DNA of 7,545 nucleotides from the NCBI GenBank assembly GCA_902783305.1, contig CACZQU010000221.1, positions 1 to 7,545 on the forward strand. The letters are read 5' to 3'. How positions within the stretch are numbered: the stretch's first letter is position 1; each line of letters opens with the position of its first letter. Shown here piece by piece: positions 1-5,599 of this stretch. The DNA is from an uncultured Lachnospiraceae bacterium (GTDB taxonomy: Bacteria; Bacillota; Clostridia; Lachnospirales; Lachnospiraceae). The translations under genes and the position numbers were made by a program. Below the pieces are notes generated by a model. The model did no database searches, was not told where the DNA came from, and saw only the letters and a list, made by a program, of their open reading frames with translations.

Positions 1-76
1 CTCCCTTCATTCCAGATTCGCGCCTGTCGGCGCTTTTCCGCCCCGCTTCGCGTGGCTGAATCTGTCATGAAGGGAG
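1..76. repeat. Imperfect inverted repeat with inner hairpins
   Basis: The outer arm CTCCCTTCAT (1-10) is the exact reverse complement of 67-76. After a 2-nt mismatch the pairing resumes, with CAGATTC (13-19) against GAATCTG (58-64). Inside lie a hairpin GCGCC-TGTC-GGCGC (20-33) and a small CGC-TTC-GCG (44-52). As RNA or as extruded single-stranded DNA this would fold into a branched, multi-stem structure. No T-run follows on either strand, so it is not a standard terminator. The window begins exactly at the arm, so the element may extend further left. Function unknown. Confidence 0.7.
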
Positions 77-99
77 GTGACAGCCACAGGCTGTCACCT
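75..99. repeat. Perfect 11-bp hairpin, triloop
   Basis: AGGTGACAGCC (75-85) pairs perfectly with GGCTGTCACCT (89-99) around the triloop ACA. It overlaps the end of the preceding inverted repeat by two bases and the start of the next by three, so the three structures abut and would compete at their bases. No T-run follows on either strand. Confidence 0.75.
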
Positions 100-159
100 G
101 AAAATGCGCTTATCTTCCCTTACATGTGAACATGACGTTCAGATAAGCGCATTTTCAGG
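97..159. repeat. 19-bp perfect stem with 25-nt loop
   Basis: The arm at 97-115 (CCTGAAAATGCGCTTATCT) is the exact reverse complement of 141-159. The loop at 116-140 contains ACATGTGAAC. The AAAATGCGC/GCGCATTTT layout resembles a bidirectional terminator with its T-run buried in the stem. However, the loop is unusually long and no T-rich tail follows the stem, so a terminator role is doubtful. It could be a structured RNA element or part of a repeat element together with the two inverted repeats to its left. Confidence 0.7.
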
Positions 160-389
160 GACGGCTGAATAGCAACATGTGACCATTTACACATTTTTCC
201 GGTGCAGTCAAAGGAAAAAGGCCGGCAGGTTATCCCGTCTTTTCCGGAGAGCGCAATATATGCATCATAACGTAAAACGAAAAGAAATTCAATTGCGAAA
301 GCAGGACAAAGGCATAGCCTGCGGAAAAGAATTATGATATGATAGCTTGTGAAATCAGACTTCCCGTATACCAGCGAAGGAGGAATTCC
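160..389. other. Gene-free leader before the epimerase gene
   Basis: No convincing coding sequence is visible here. The stretch is A-rich near the gene and contains a second ACATGTGA site (175-182), matching the one in the hairpin loop at 122-129. A short GCAGG...CCTGC pairing (301-305 with 318-322) is possible but weak. Plus-strand reading frames entering from the left are closed, and the longer minus-strand frame crossing this region is antisense to the epimerase gene and resembles no known protein. Confidence 0.5.
333..343 (+). promoter_or_regulatory. Possible -10 region for the epimerase gene
   Basis: Two overlapping TATGAT hexamers (333-338 and 338-343) each match the TATAAT consensus at five of six positions. 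They lie about 50 nt upstream of the ATG at 390. No good -35 hexamer is found at 16-18 nt spacing, so this is only a weak promoter candidate. Confidence 0.3.
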
Positions 390-1292
390 ATGAGACAGAT
401 TCTTGAAAATGATATGCTCCTCATCGAAATCGACGACAAGGGCGCAGAGCTCTCCCGGATTTATGACAAAGAGAAAGACCGCGAGGTGCTCTGGGACGCA
501 GATCCTGAGTACTGGGGAAGACATGCCCCTGTCCTTTTCCCGAATGTAGGACGGCATTGCGGTAACACCTACCGGACCGGCGGAAAATCCTACCCTTCCT
601 CTCAGCACGGATTCGCGAGGGATCTTCCCTTCACCTGCGTGGAAAAAACCGCCGGGTCGCTCACCCACCAGCTTCTTTCCGATGAAAAAACCCTCTCCTC
701 CTATCCCTTCCCGTTTGTCCTGCGGGTGCGTCATGCCCTGGAGGGAAGGAAACTGACCATCTTCTGGGAGGTCAGAAATCCCGGAAAGGATACCATGTAT
801 TTCGCCATCGGAGGTCATCCCGCATTTGCCCTGCCCAAAGAGCAGTATGAGCAGTGCAGGCTGTACTTCGAGGGAAAGGATCAGCTGCAGTATCTGCTGA
901 TCACGCCGGATGGCAGCGGAACAGCCGATGCCGCCAATATCCATACCGTTCAGCTGAATGAGGGGTATGTCTGCCTGGACCGTCTCAAGGACGGCTCCGA
1001 GGTTCTGGCCGAACACTTTTTTGACAAGGACGCGCTGATCTTTGACAACGGACAGATTGAGAAAGTGAAAATCGTCCTTCCGGACGGCTCGGATTATCTG
1101 GAGATGAACAGCCCCGGCTTCCCCCATTTCGGAATCTGGGCTGCTCCCCTTGCTCCCTTTGTCTGCCTTGAGCCCTGGGCAGGCCGCACGGATGACACCG
1201 GATTTACCGGAGAGCTCAGTGAAAAACCGGCGATCAACCGGCTTGACCCTGCGGAAATCTTCCGTAAATCCTACAGCATCACTGTCTTCTGA
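390..1292 (+). CDS. Aldose 1-epimerase family protein (LacX-like)
   Basis: This 300-residue protein belongs to the galactose mutarotase-like superfamily, which interconverts the alpha and beta anomers of aldoses in the cytoplasm. Family landmarks are present: YWGRHAPVLFPNVGR (41-55), QHGFARD with candidate catalytic His73, IGGHPAF with His143, and LEPWAGRTD near the C-terminus, where Glu261 is the expected catalytic base. The length is normal for the LacX branch. The ATG at 390 is chosen because AAGGAGG lies just upstream; an in-frame ATG at 339 would add 17 residues but has no ribosome site. It is the only plus-strand gene and is transcribed away from the hairpin cluster towards a shared bidirectional terminator. 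The natural sugar substrate cannot be told from the sequence. It faces the ula-type genes tail-to-tail rather than sharing their operon. Confidence 0.93.
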   Translation: MRQILENDMLLIEIDDKGAELSRIYDKEKDREVLWDADPEYWGRHAPVLFPNVGRHCGNTYRTGGKSYPSSQHGFARDLPFTCVEKTAGSLTHQLLSDEKTLSSYPFPFVLRVRHALEGRKLTIFWEVRNPGKDTMYFAIGGHPAFALPKEQYEQCRLYFEGKDQLQYLLITPDGSGTADAANIHTVQLNEGYVCLDRLKDGSEVLAEHFFDKDALIFDNGQIEKVKIVLPDGSDYLEMNSPGFPHFGIWAAPLAPFVCLEPWAGRTDDTGFTGELSEKPAINRLDPAEIFRKSYSITVF

Positions 1293-1357
1293 TTCTCCTC
1301 ATCGGTTACGGTGGTTTTAGGCTGTTCTGTTCCCTCTGTTCCTTCGGCAACCATAAA

Positions 1358-1392
1358 AAATGCCGCGTCCGTTCAGTCACGACGCGGCATTT
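1358..1392. terminator. Bidirectional rho-independent terminator
   Basis: AAATGCCGCGTC (1358-1369) pairs perfectly with GACGCGGCATTT (1381-1392) around an 11-nt loop. On the plus strand it is followed by TTATTTTTC and a further T-rich run; on the minus strand the stem runs into TTTTTT. It lies between convergent genes and should end transcription of both the aldose epimerase (plus) and the heavy-metal-binding gene (minus). Confidence 0.85.
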
Positions 1393-1448
1393 TATTTTTC
1401 TTTTTTTCTTTGAATTACGGCACTGCGGCTGCTGTCTGATCTGTCCTG

Positions 1449-1480
1449 AACGACAGAAAGTGATTCCTTTTGTCGTTTTT
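1449..1480 (+). terminator. Possible second terminator hairpin
   Basis: AACGACAGAAAG (1449-1460) pairs imperfectly with CCTTTTGTCGTT (1466-1477), with one wobble and one mismatch. TTTTT (1476-1480) ends the right arm. It lies downstream of the stronger terminator at 1358-1392 and may act as a back-up stop for plus-strand readthrough. The minus strand has no T-run after the stem. Confidence 0.4.
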
Positions 1481-1552
1481 CCCTCAGGTCTGCAATGCGT
1501 CGAACCCCGGATTTCATACAGCAGCTAATCCCGGACGATCAGGAACGGCGGT

Positions 1553-1762
1553 TCAGCCAAGACCTGCATAGGTGAAATCCTTGCTCTCCACCGCCTGCTT
1601 CACCGCTGCTTCATCCATCTCTCCGCCAAGAGTCAGAACCGCTGTTCCCGCATCATGGCTGACCACCGCGCTGTCCACAAAAGGAAGCGCTTCCAGCGCT
1701 TTCTTCACAGATGCTTCGCAATGTGCACACATCATTCCATCTATTTTCACTGTGACATTCAT
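1553..1762 (-). CDS. Heavy-metal-associated (CopZ-like) metallochaperone
   Basis: This 69-residue protein is a single HMA domain. The metal-binding loop GMMCAHC places Cys12 and Cys15 in the canonical GMxCxxC position, and the rest fits the ferredoxin-like fold, with hydrophobic strands at 2-7, 29-35 and 38-44. Such proteins carry Cu(I), or sometimes other soft metals, to P-type ATPases or regulators in the cytoplasm. The ATG at 1762 is chosen because AGAAAGGAAACAG precedes it and because the fold starts immediately with MNVTVKIDGM. A longer in-frame ATG at 1861 would add 33 Arg/Gly-rich residues with no ribosome site. No copper ATPase or CsoR-type regulator is in the window, so the gene looks like an orphan. 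It is separated from the upstream gene by a terminator and ends at the bidirectional terminator. Confidence 0.9.
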   Translation of the reverse strand: MNVTVKIDGMMCAHCEASVKKALEALPFVDSAVVSHDAGTAVLTLGGEMDEAAVKQAVESKDFTYAGLG

Positions 1763-1787
1763 CGTCTGTTTCCTTTCTGTCTTAAGA

Positions 1788-1798
1788 AACGTTACGTT
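1788..1798. promoter_or_regulatory. Short palindrome upstream of the CopZ-like gene
   Basis: AACGT-T-ACGTT is a perfect palindrome centred 31 nt before the chosen start codon. It could be a regulator site, but it does not match the CsoR or CopY operator patterns known to me. An 11-bp palindrome can also arise by chance. Confidence 0.2.
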
Positions 1799-1820
1799 CA
1801 GCCCTTCCCCTTCCATCATC

Positions 1821-1856
1821 CCAGGTCCGCGCCTTCCACGCTTTTCCGCCCTGCCG
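1821..1856. repeat. Degenerate copy of the left-edge sequence
   Basis: This stretch resembles 12-48 on the same strand. CGCGCCT (1828-1834) matches 19-25, and the 13-mer CGCTTTTCCGCCC (1839-1851) matches 31-43, with one 1-nt spacing difference and further similarity on the flanks (CCAGGTC against CCAGATT). The partner arm that makes the left-edge copy palindromic is missing here. It may be a worn member of a dispersed intergenic repeat family. Confidence 0.45.
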
Positions 1857-1891
1857 CGCATGACGGCAGAATACCTCTGACACTATTTCAT

Positions 1892-1927
1892 AAAAAGGGG
1901 GCAGCTTCGAAACGCTGCCCCTTTTTT
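1892..1927. terminator. Rho-independent terminator after the araD unit
   Basis: GGGGCAGC (1898-1905) pairs with GCTGCCCC (1914-1921), and the stem extends through AAAAA/TTTTT on both sides, so it can work in either direction. It begins four bases past the stop codon of the small membrane protein gene on the minus strand and should end the araD transcript before the CopZ-like gene. Confidence 0.85.
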
Positions 1928-1931
1928 CACT

Positions 1932-2459
1932 TCATCTGGGATCCCGGCGGTCGATCTCCAGCGCTCTTCTGCGGCGTTCCATGGCGGCCTTTTCAAACTC
2001 CTCCCGGGCAAGCCTGCGCCGGTCTTCCTCTTTCTTTTCGATCCGGAGAAGTGCTTCCTGTTTTTTCTCCAGCCGGAGCTGCTGCTCCTTTTTTTTGATT
2101 CTGCCGCGGACCACGATATCATGAATGCCCCGGATAATCAGGACGATCCCGTTGAGCACCAGAATCAATGCCGTGACTACCACAGCAATCAGACGGGGCT
2201 CAGCCACAAAGGACGCAAGGATAGTGGAAAAGATCGTCGAAGCCCTGTAGCCTGCATCCGCCCCAAAATGAGCCGTGATGGTAACTGTCACGTCCATCAT
2301 GGCTTTCGTCGTCAGGAATGCAACGATAGCGTTGCTCTGAAAATAGCTGAGCGCGATTGCCAGAATTTCCATGACCCGCAGAAAAATAATTCCTGCCTTT
2401 GTTTTCTTTTTGCGAGGTTTCACCTCGGCCGGTTCATATTCCACGCCCTTTCGTCCCAT
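1932..2459 (-). CDS. Membrane protein with charged helical tail, unknown function
   Basis: I do not recognise a family. The 175-residue product has a basic N-terminus (PRKKKTK, 15-21), a hydrophobic segment at about 24-50, a weaker one at 73-85 and a strong one at 90-110. A Lys/Arg/Glu-rich tail (about 118-170), probably one long helix or coiled coil, follows. The positive-inside rule suggests that both ends are cytoplasmic. The start is uncertain: ATG at 2459 has GGAAGG at good spacing, but a GTG at 2510 and ATGs at 2489 and 2480 are in frame; from 2510 the protein would be 192 residues. The gene follows araD by only 24-75 nt without a terminator, so it is probably on the same transcript. 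Nothing visible in the protein suggests a sugar enzyme, so the link to pentose metabolism may be only positional. Confidence 0.8.
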   Translation of the reverse strand: MGRKGVEYEPAEVKPRKKKTKAGIIFLRVMEILAIALSYFQSNAIVAFLTTKAMMDVTVTITAHFGADAGYRASTIFSTILASFVAEPRLIAVVVTALILVLNGIVLIIRGIHDIVVRGRIKKKEQQLRLEKKQEALLRIEKKEEDRRRLAREEFEKAAMERRRRALEIDRRDPR

Positions 2460-2534
2460 TCCATTGCCTTCCCGCGGCATCGGATCCATCCGGAAGCAAT
2501 GAATCCTCACCCCTTTAATCCAAATAATCCGGTT

Positions 2535-3236
2535 TTATTTCTTCGGCTGTCCGTAATAAGCGTCCTTCCCATGCTTCCTGTAATAATGCTTGTCCTGCAG
2601 CTCCTGCGGCGCCGGCTTCACCTGCGGATTGATCAGCTCGCAGCGTGCTGCCATTTTTGCGCATTCCTCCACAACAACGGCATTGTGAACGGCATTATGC
2701 GGATCCGTACCCCAGGCAAACGGTCCGTGGTTCTTGCAGAGCACTCCGGGCACAGCCTCGTAATCCAGATGGTTTTCCTTATAATAATCCGCGATCAGGA
2801 TACCGGTGTTGAGCTCATAGGCTTCGTCGATCTCCGCCTTGGTCAGATTTCTGACGCAGGGAATTTCTCCGTAGAAATAATCCGCATGGGTCGTTCCATA
2901 GCACGGAATACCTCTGCCCGCCTGCGCCCAGCTTGTCGCCCAGGGAGAATGGGTATGGACGACACCGCCGATGTTGGGGAATTCACGGTAAAGGATCCGA
3001 TGGGTTTCCGTGTCGGAGGAAGGATTGTAATCTCCCTCGACCACTTTTCCGTCCAGGTCTACCACGACCATGGATTCGGGAGTCAGCTCGTCGTACTCCA
3101 CTCCGCTGGGTTTAATGACAAAAAGGCCGCTCTCACGGTCGATCCCGCTGACATTCCCCCAGGTAAAGGTGACCAGCTGATGCTTCGGCAGCAGCATATT
3201 CGCTTCATAGACTTCCTTCTTTAACTGCTCTAACAT
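2535..3236 (-). CDS. araD: L-ribulose-5-phosphate 4-epimerase
   Basis: The enzyme interconverts L-ribulose 5-phosphate and D-xylulose 5-phosphate, the step that brings arabinose- or ascorbate-derived carbon into the pentose phosphate pathway. The 233-residue length is typical of the class II aldolase-like AraD/UlaF/SgaE family. Expected residues are all present one position earlier than in E. coli AraD: metal ligands Asp75 (SSDTETH), His94 and His96 (VVHTHSPWA) and His170 (CKNHGPF), plus catalytic Asp119 and Tyr228. TWGNVSG (25-31) and KPSG (42-45) form the phosphate-binding part. ATG at 3236 follows AAAGGAGGAG at ideal spacing. The upstream region holds an array of short direct repeats and is likely to contain the gene's own promoter. 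AraD, UlaF and SgaE cannot be separated by sequence alone; the PTS genes further upstream favour the ula-type role. Confidence 0.95.
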   Translation of the reverse strand: MLEQLKKEVYEANMLLPKHQLVTFTWGNVSGIDRESGLFVIKPSGVEYDELTPESMVVVDLDGKVVEGDYNPSSDTETHRILYREFPNIGGVVHTHSPWATSWAQAGRGIPCYGTTHADYFYGEIPCVRNLTKAEIDEAYELNTGILIADYYKENHLDYEAVPGVLCKNHGPFAWGTDPHNAVHNAVVVEECAKMAARCELINPQVKPAPQELQDKHYYRKHGKDAYYGQPKK

Positions 3237-3255
3237 TTTTCTCCTCCTTTAATTT

Positions 3256-3321
3256 TATTTCATCCACTGAACGTATTCCATTCACTGATTTATTCTATAT
3301 CACGGATCTTATTCCATTCAC
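3256..3321 (-). promoter_or_regulatory. Array of ~18-bp direct repeats upstream of araD
   Basis: Read on the plus strand, four units recur at 17-19 nt steps: TATTTCATCCAC (3256-3267), TATTCCATTCAC (3274-3285), TATTCTATATCAC (3291-3303) and TATTCCATTCAC (3310-3321). The second and fourth are identical. On the coding strand the unit reads GTGAATGGAATA. The array ends 20 nt before the araD start codon. A spacing near two helical turns would put each unit on roughly the same face of the DNA, as expected for an iterated operator; DeoR-family proteins often bind repeated sites. The regulator is inferred, not shown. Confidence 0.5.
3292..3297 (-). promoter_or_regulatory. Possible araD -10 hexamer
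   Basis: On the minus strand this reads TAGAAT, five of six against TATAAT, within TGATATAGAAT. It lies inside the repeat array about 56 nt before the start codon. No good -35 hexamer is seen at normal spacing, so the promoter may be weak or activator-dependent, or the true one may lie elsewhere. Confidence 0.3.
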
Positions 3322-3328
3322 ATGTGAA
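3317..3328. promoter_or_regulatory. 12-bp palindrome TTCACATGTGAA
   Basis: This perfect 12-bp palindrome overlaps the outermost direct repeat upstream of araD. ACATGTGAAC (3320-3329) recurs exactly at 122-131, and ACATGTGA again at 175-182, both upstream of the aldose epimerase. It is a candidate site for a dimeric regulator. Confidence 0.4.
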
Positions 3329-3480
3329 CGATAAATGATGATTGGTTTCCCTGTATCAGACCCTGAAAACAGGAGATTCTCAAAACGGCTTTACGGATAC
3401 CGGAATAAAGCACAATGACAACGCTCCGGGTAATCACCCGATACAGCATCCGTCTGAGGCTGCCATCCCGTCTGCCGGCG

Positions 3481-4299
3481 TCACAGAATCTGTGAAAAGA
3501 TGCTTGCCCCGGCAAGGATTCCGCAGATCAGCAATGCCGCTCCCGCGGCCGCCATCACCGGATGGGCCCGGTGCTCCGATACTGTCCCGCCTGCCCTGTC
3601 CAGGTAAAGCTTCATGTTATCCCCAACCTGAAACGATTTCTCGCTGCTGGAATTGACCCGGCAGCGGCGCGTGATTTCCTGTCCATCCAGATTATACCGT
3701 ACCACAGGATAATATGTAAAGCGGGAACCCCGGATGATTTTCGTTTCCTTCGACAGCTGTCTGGTATAGACATCCACGATCCGGGCATCTATCGCTTCCA
3801 GATGTCGTTTTTTCAAAGTGGTAAAATGCCACAGAAGGGAAAGCCCCGAACCAGTCAGGATCGCCGTAAGGCAAAGCATCGCCCGCACTTCATTCCCCCT
3901 GTTCTGCTCCAGGGCCAGGAGAATCAGAACCGCTCCTCCCAGCATGAAAACCAGGGGATGAAATACCGGCGTCTCCTCCGCGTCCGCGAGCACCGGTTTT
4001 CCGCCGGCTCCCGTATAGACCTTCACCGGCTGTGAAACAGAATATTCTGTCGGAGATTTCGTATTGATCTTGATCTTATGACCGGTTTTGGGATCAGTAT
4101 ATTCCACTAAAACATCATAAAAGTTATAGATTTCCCGGTCTTTTCTGTCCTTCTTAATGATATGGCTGCATCCGAGAACCCGGCCCTGCGCACCGTTTCC
4201 TGTCCGCCAGTTGCGAAGCCACCCCCGCACCTGGCCGGAGCCCACAAGAAAAATCACGATACCCGGGATATAAAGAAACAGCTTCGAAAATTCATCCAT
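3481..4299 (-). CDS. Four-helix membrane protein, duplicated DUF3592-like domain
   Basis: This 272-residue protein has a hydrophobic helix at about 7-22, a soluble domain at about 39-105, a helix pair at 113-130 and 140-159, a second soluble domain at about 171-242 and a last helix at 247-269. The two soluble parts look like copies of one another: each opens with a V(L/D)-type strand, continues with Y(D/P)V(L/V)V(E/R)Y, and ends with a ...V(K/G)...(V/L)Y segment before a helix. This layout resembles DUF3592 proteins, whose function is not established. ATG at 4299 is chosen for the upstream AGGAAAGG; a much longer frame reaching 4473 would overlap the DeoR gene and has no support. It lies 46 nt after the DeoR stop with no terminator between them, so the two are probably co-transcribed. 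Confidence 0.82.
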   Translation of the reverse strand: MDEFSKLFLYIPGIVIFLVGSGQVRGWLRNWRTGNGAQGRVLGCSHIIKKDRKDREIYNFYDVLVEYTDPKTGHKIKINTKSPTEYSVSQPVKVYTGAGGKPVLADAEETPVFHPLVFMLGGAVLILLALEQNRGNEVRAMLCLTAILTGSGLSLLWHFTTLKKRHLEAIDARIVDVYTRQLSKETKIIRGSRFTYYPVVRYNLDGQEITRRCRVNSSSEKSFQVGDNMKLYLDRAGGTVSEHRAHPVMAAAGAALLICGILAGASIFSQIL

Positions 4300-4345
4300 G
4301 GTACTGCCTTTCCTTAGGAGATCTGAGTGATTCCGCGGCGGATCC

Positions 4346-5134
4346 TTACTGCTGCTCGTCAAGGGGTACCAGAACAACCTTGATCCCCAGGCTTCTGAGC
4401 GTCTCCACATGCTCCCGGCTGGCCATCTCATCTGTGATAAGGGTATAGGGAAAATCATAGGCGATGCTCCCATACGCCTGATCCTGGCCGATGCGCCTTT
4501 GAAGCTTGGAGTGATCTGCCAGAATATACAATCCCTGCGTCGTTCGGGAAATCATGGCTTCATTAATCCCGATTTCGGTGGGAATGTCATACCGGAACTC
4601 TCCATCGTCATAGACCGCCGCGCAGCCGATAAAGGTTTTGTCTGCCTTCAGCTCAAGGAGATTTCTCATGACGTAATCTCCGACCATGACATGCCCCTTC
4701 AGCTCACCTCCGGTCAGCCTGATCCGGATTCCCTTCGCGTAGCGCTTACCCACAACATTTCCGTTATTCGTGTAGACCGTGAGCCGCTTGTCCTTTACGT
4801 AATCCAGCAAGCCAAGCGCAGTCAGGCTGCCGTTGATAAACAGGGTATCCCCGTCTTCCGCCAGCCGGGCGGCATAGGCTGAAATACAGTTCCGGCAGAC
4901 CGAAATCTCTGTCTTTTCATCCGCAGTCCTGCGCACATTCGCGAGAGATACCGCACCGCCATGAATGCGGCACAGAAGATTCTTTTCGCTGAGGATCTGC
5001 AGGTCACGGCGAACCGTCATCTCCGAGATCCCGAATTCCCCGGCGATCATCTCTACCGTCGCCTCACCCTTCTCCCTGACCATGGTCAGGATATTCTGAT
5101 GTCTTTCGCTGATGCTTCTGCGGTCGTTTCTCAT
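4346..5134 (-). CDS. DeoR-family transcriptional regulator
   Basis: This 262-residue protein has a standard DeoR layout. Residues about 8-61 form the winged helix-turn-helix with the family signature: TVEMIAGEFGISEMTVRRDL, then a short linker to IHGGA. The remainder is the sugar-phosphate-sensing domain of the phosphosugar isomerase-like fold: DGDTLFINGSLTALGLL (94-110), YTNN (121-124), TGGEL (141-145), IG (169-170) and ADHSK (206-210). In the family, binding of a phosphorylated sugar changes DNA affinity, and most members are repressors. The start at 5134 has GAGG 8 nt upstream; a GTG one codon earlier and an ATG at 5161 are alternatives. It sits directly after the EIIB gene, beyond a terminator-like hairpin, with its own inverted repeat upstream. 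It is the natural candidate to control the PTS genes and araD, a role comparable to UlaR, but its identity as UlaR is not proven. Confidence 0.93.
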   Translation of the reverse strand: MRNDRRSISERHQNILTMVREKGEATVEMIAGEFGISEMTVRRDLQILSEKNLLCRIHGGAVSLANVRRTADEKTEISVCRNCISAYAARLAEDGDTLFINGSLTALGLLDYVKDKRLTVYTNNGNVVGKRYAKGIRIRLTGGELKGHVMVGDYVMRNLLELKADKTFIGCAAVYDDGEFRYDIPTEIGINEAMISRTTQGLYILADHSKLQRRIGQDQAYGSIAYDFPYTLITDEMASREHVETLRSLGIKVVLVPLDEQQ

Positions 5135-5152
5135 CACATGAACCTCAAAGAC

Positions 5153-5170
5153 GGTTACCATTTCGTAACC
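5153..5170 (-). promoter_or_regulatory. Candidate DeoR operator, perfect inverted repeat
   Basis: On the minus strand the sequence is GGTTAC-GAAATG-GTAACC, two perfect 6-bp arms around a 6-nt spacer, 19-36 nt upstream of the regulator's start codon. TTGCTA lies just upstream as a possible -35, so a bound regulator would cover the promoter. AATGGTAAC from the right half recurs before the EIIB gene (5600-5608). Autoregulation is inferred. Confidence 0.5.
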
Positions 5171-5181
5171 AGAATAGCAAA

Positions 5182-5210
5182 ATGGAGTCCGGTGATGAAC
5201 CGGACTCCAT
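5182..5210 (-). terminator. Terminator-like hairpin after the EIIB gene
   Basis: ATGGAGTCCGG (5182-5192) pairs perfectly with CCGGACTCCAT (5200-5210) around a 7-nt loop. On the minus strand it is followed by TTTTGCTATTC, a short T-run. It lies 24 nt past the EIIB stop codon and separates the PTS genes from the DeoR gene. The weak T-run suggests partial termination and lower expression of the regulator. Confidence 0.65.
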
Positions 5211-5234
5211 GCCTAACCGGACGATGCCGGAGAA

Positions 5235-5534
5235 TCAGTCGAGAAGATCCAGTTCCTTCAGGGCTGCCTCAATCTCCTTGTCCGACATGACATTCTTAAG
5301 TGGAACCAATGTCGTATCCACACCCTCAAACGTCTTCACGAATGTCTTGGCGCAGAACACTACATCATAATTTCTGGCAGCGGATTTTCCCTCCGATACC
5401 GCGCAGTGGCGAAGCTCCGCCGGCTTGATTCCGTACTTCGTCATCACCTTCTTAATCGCATTCTCCATCATCAGTGAAGATCCCGCACCATTTGCGCAGC
5501 ATGCCAGAAGCTTTTTTCCATCCAGTTTTGCCAT
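5235..5534 (-). CDS. ulaB: PTS EIIB component, UlaB-like (lactose/ascorbate type)
   Basis: This 99-residue cytoplasmic phosphocarrier accepts phosphate from EIIA and passes it to the sugar during transport through EIIC. The N-terminal phosphocysteine loop is clear: ACCANGAGSS, with Cys13 aligning with the active cysteine of E. coli UlaB (CGNGQGSS); Cys12 next to it is an extra cysteine. Residues 42-67 contain the conserved CAVSEGKSA and DVVFCAKTF segments of this IIB class. ATG at 5534 is chosen because AAAGGAG lies 8 nt before it; the GTG at 5543 overlaps that ribosome site. The gene follows EIIC by about 91 nt, a gap that carries a promoter-like sequence, and is followed by a terminator-like hairpin. 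Substrate ascorbate is inferred from the neighbouring UlaA-type permease. Confidence 0.92.
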   Translation of the reverse strand: MAKLDGKKLLACCANGAGSSLMMENAIKKVMTKYGIKPAELRHCAVSEGKSAARNYDVVFCAKTFVKTFEGVDTTLVPLKNVMSDKEIEAALKELDLLD

Positions 5535-5557
5535 CGTATTCACTCCTTTTTTCTTCT

Positions 5558-5585
5558 ATTATACGTCATTATCCGGTTTTCGCAA
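5558..5585 (-). promoter_or_regulatory. Likely internal promoter for the EIIB gene
   Basis: On the minus strand, TTGCGA (5580-5585) and a perfect TATAAT (5558-5563) are spaced by 16 nt. Transcription would begin near 5551, leaving a leader of only about 17 nt with the AAAGGAG ribosome site before the ATG at 5534. Immediately upstream lies GTGAATGGTAAC (5600-5611), which shares its core with the candidate operators near deoR and araD. This could give EIIB and what follows extra or separately regulated expression. Confidence 0.5.
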
Positions 5586-5599
5586 GTACAAAATTCGTC

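Noticed and set aside
1..159. Riboswitch for the aldose epimerase gene
   Set aside because: The structures lie more than 230 nt before the gene, no known aptamer motif is recognisable, and no expression platform (terminator or sequestered ribosome site) is next to the start codon.
120..1127. 335-codon open frame on the minus strand opposite the aldose epimerase
   Set aside because: It begins inside the left-edge hairpin region opposite a gene with clear catalytic motifs, and its own translation shows no known family.
2121..3224. 367-codon open frame on the plus strand, antisense to araD and its downstream gene
   Set aside because: The opposite strand encodes a 4-epimerase with all its catalytic residues; the antisense product matches nothing and spans two genes and their spacer.
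3256..3321. CRISPR-like array
   Set aside because: The repeat unit is 12-13 nt, the gaps are only 4-7 nt and copies are imperfect, so this does not fit a CRISPR array; an operator array is more likely.
3350..3373. Terminator for the DUF3592-like gene
   Set aside because: CCTGTATCAG/CTGAAAACAGG forms only a broken stem with no T-run on the minus strand; the nearby CGGGT/ACCCG hairpin (3427-3440) is also too short and lacks a T-run.
4300..4473. Longer start for the DUF3592-like protein overlapping the DeoR gene
   Set aside because: The added 58 residues are read out of frame through the DeoR C-terminus, lack a ribosome site and precede the natural hydrophobic N-terminus starting at 4299.
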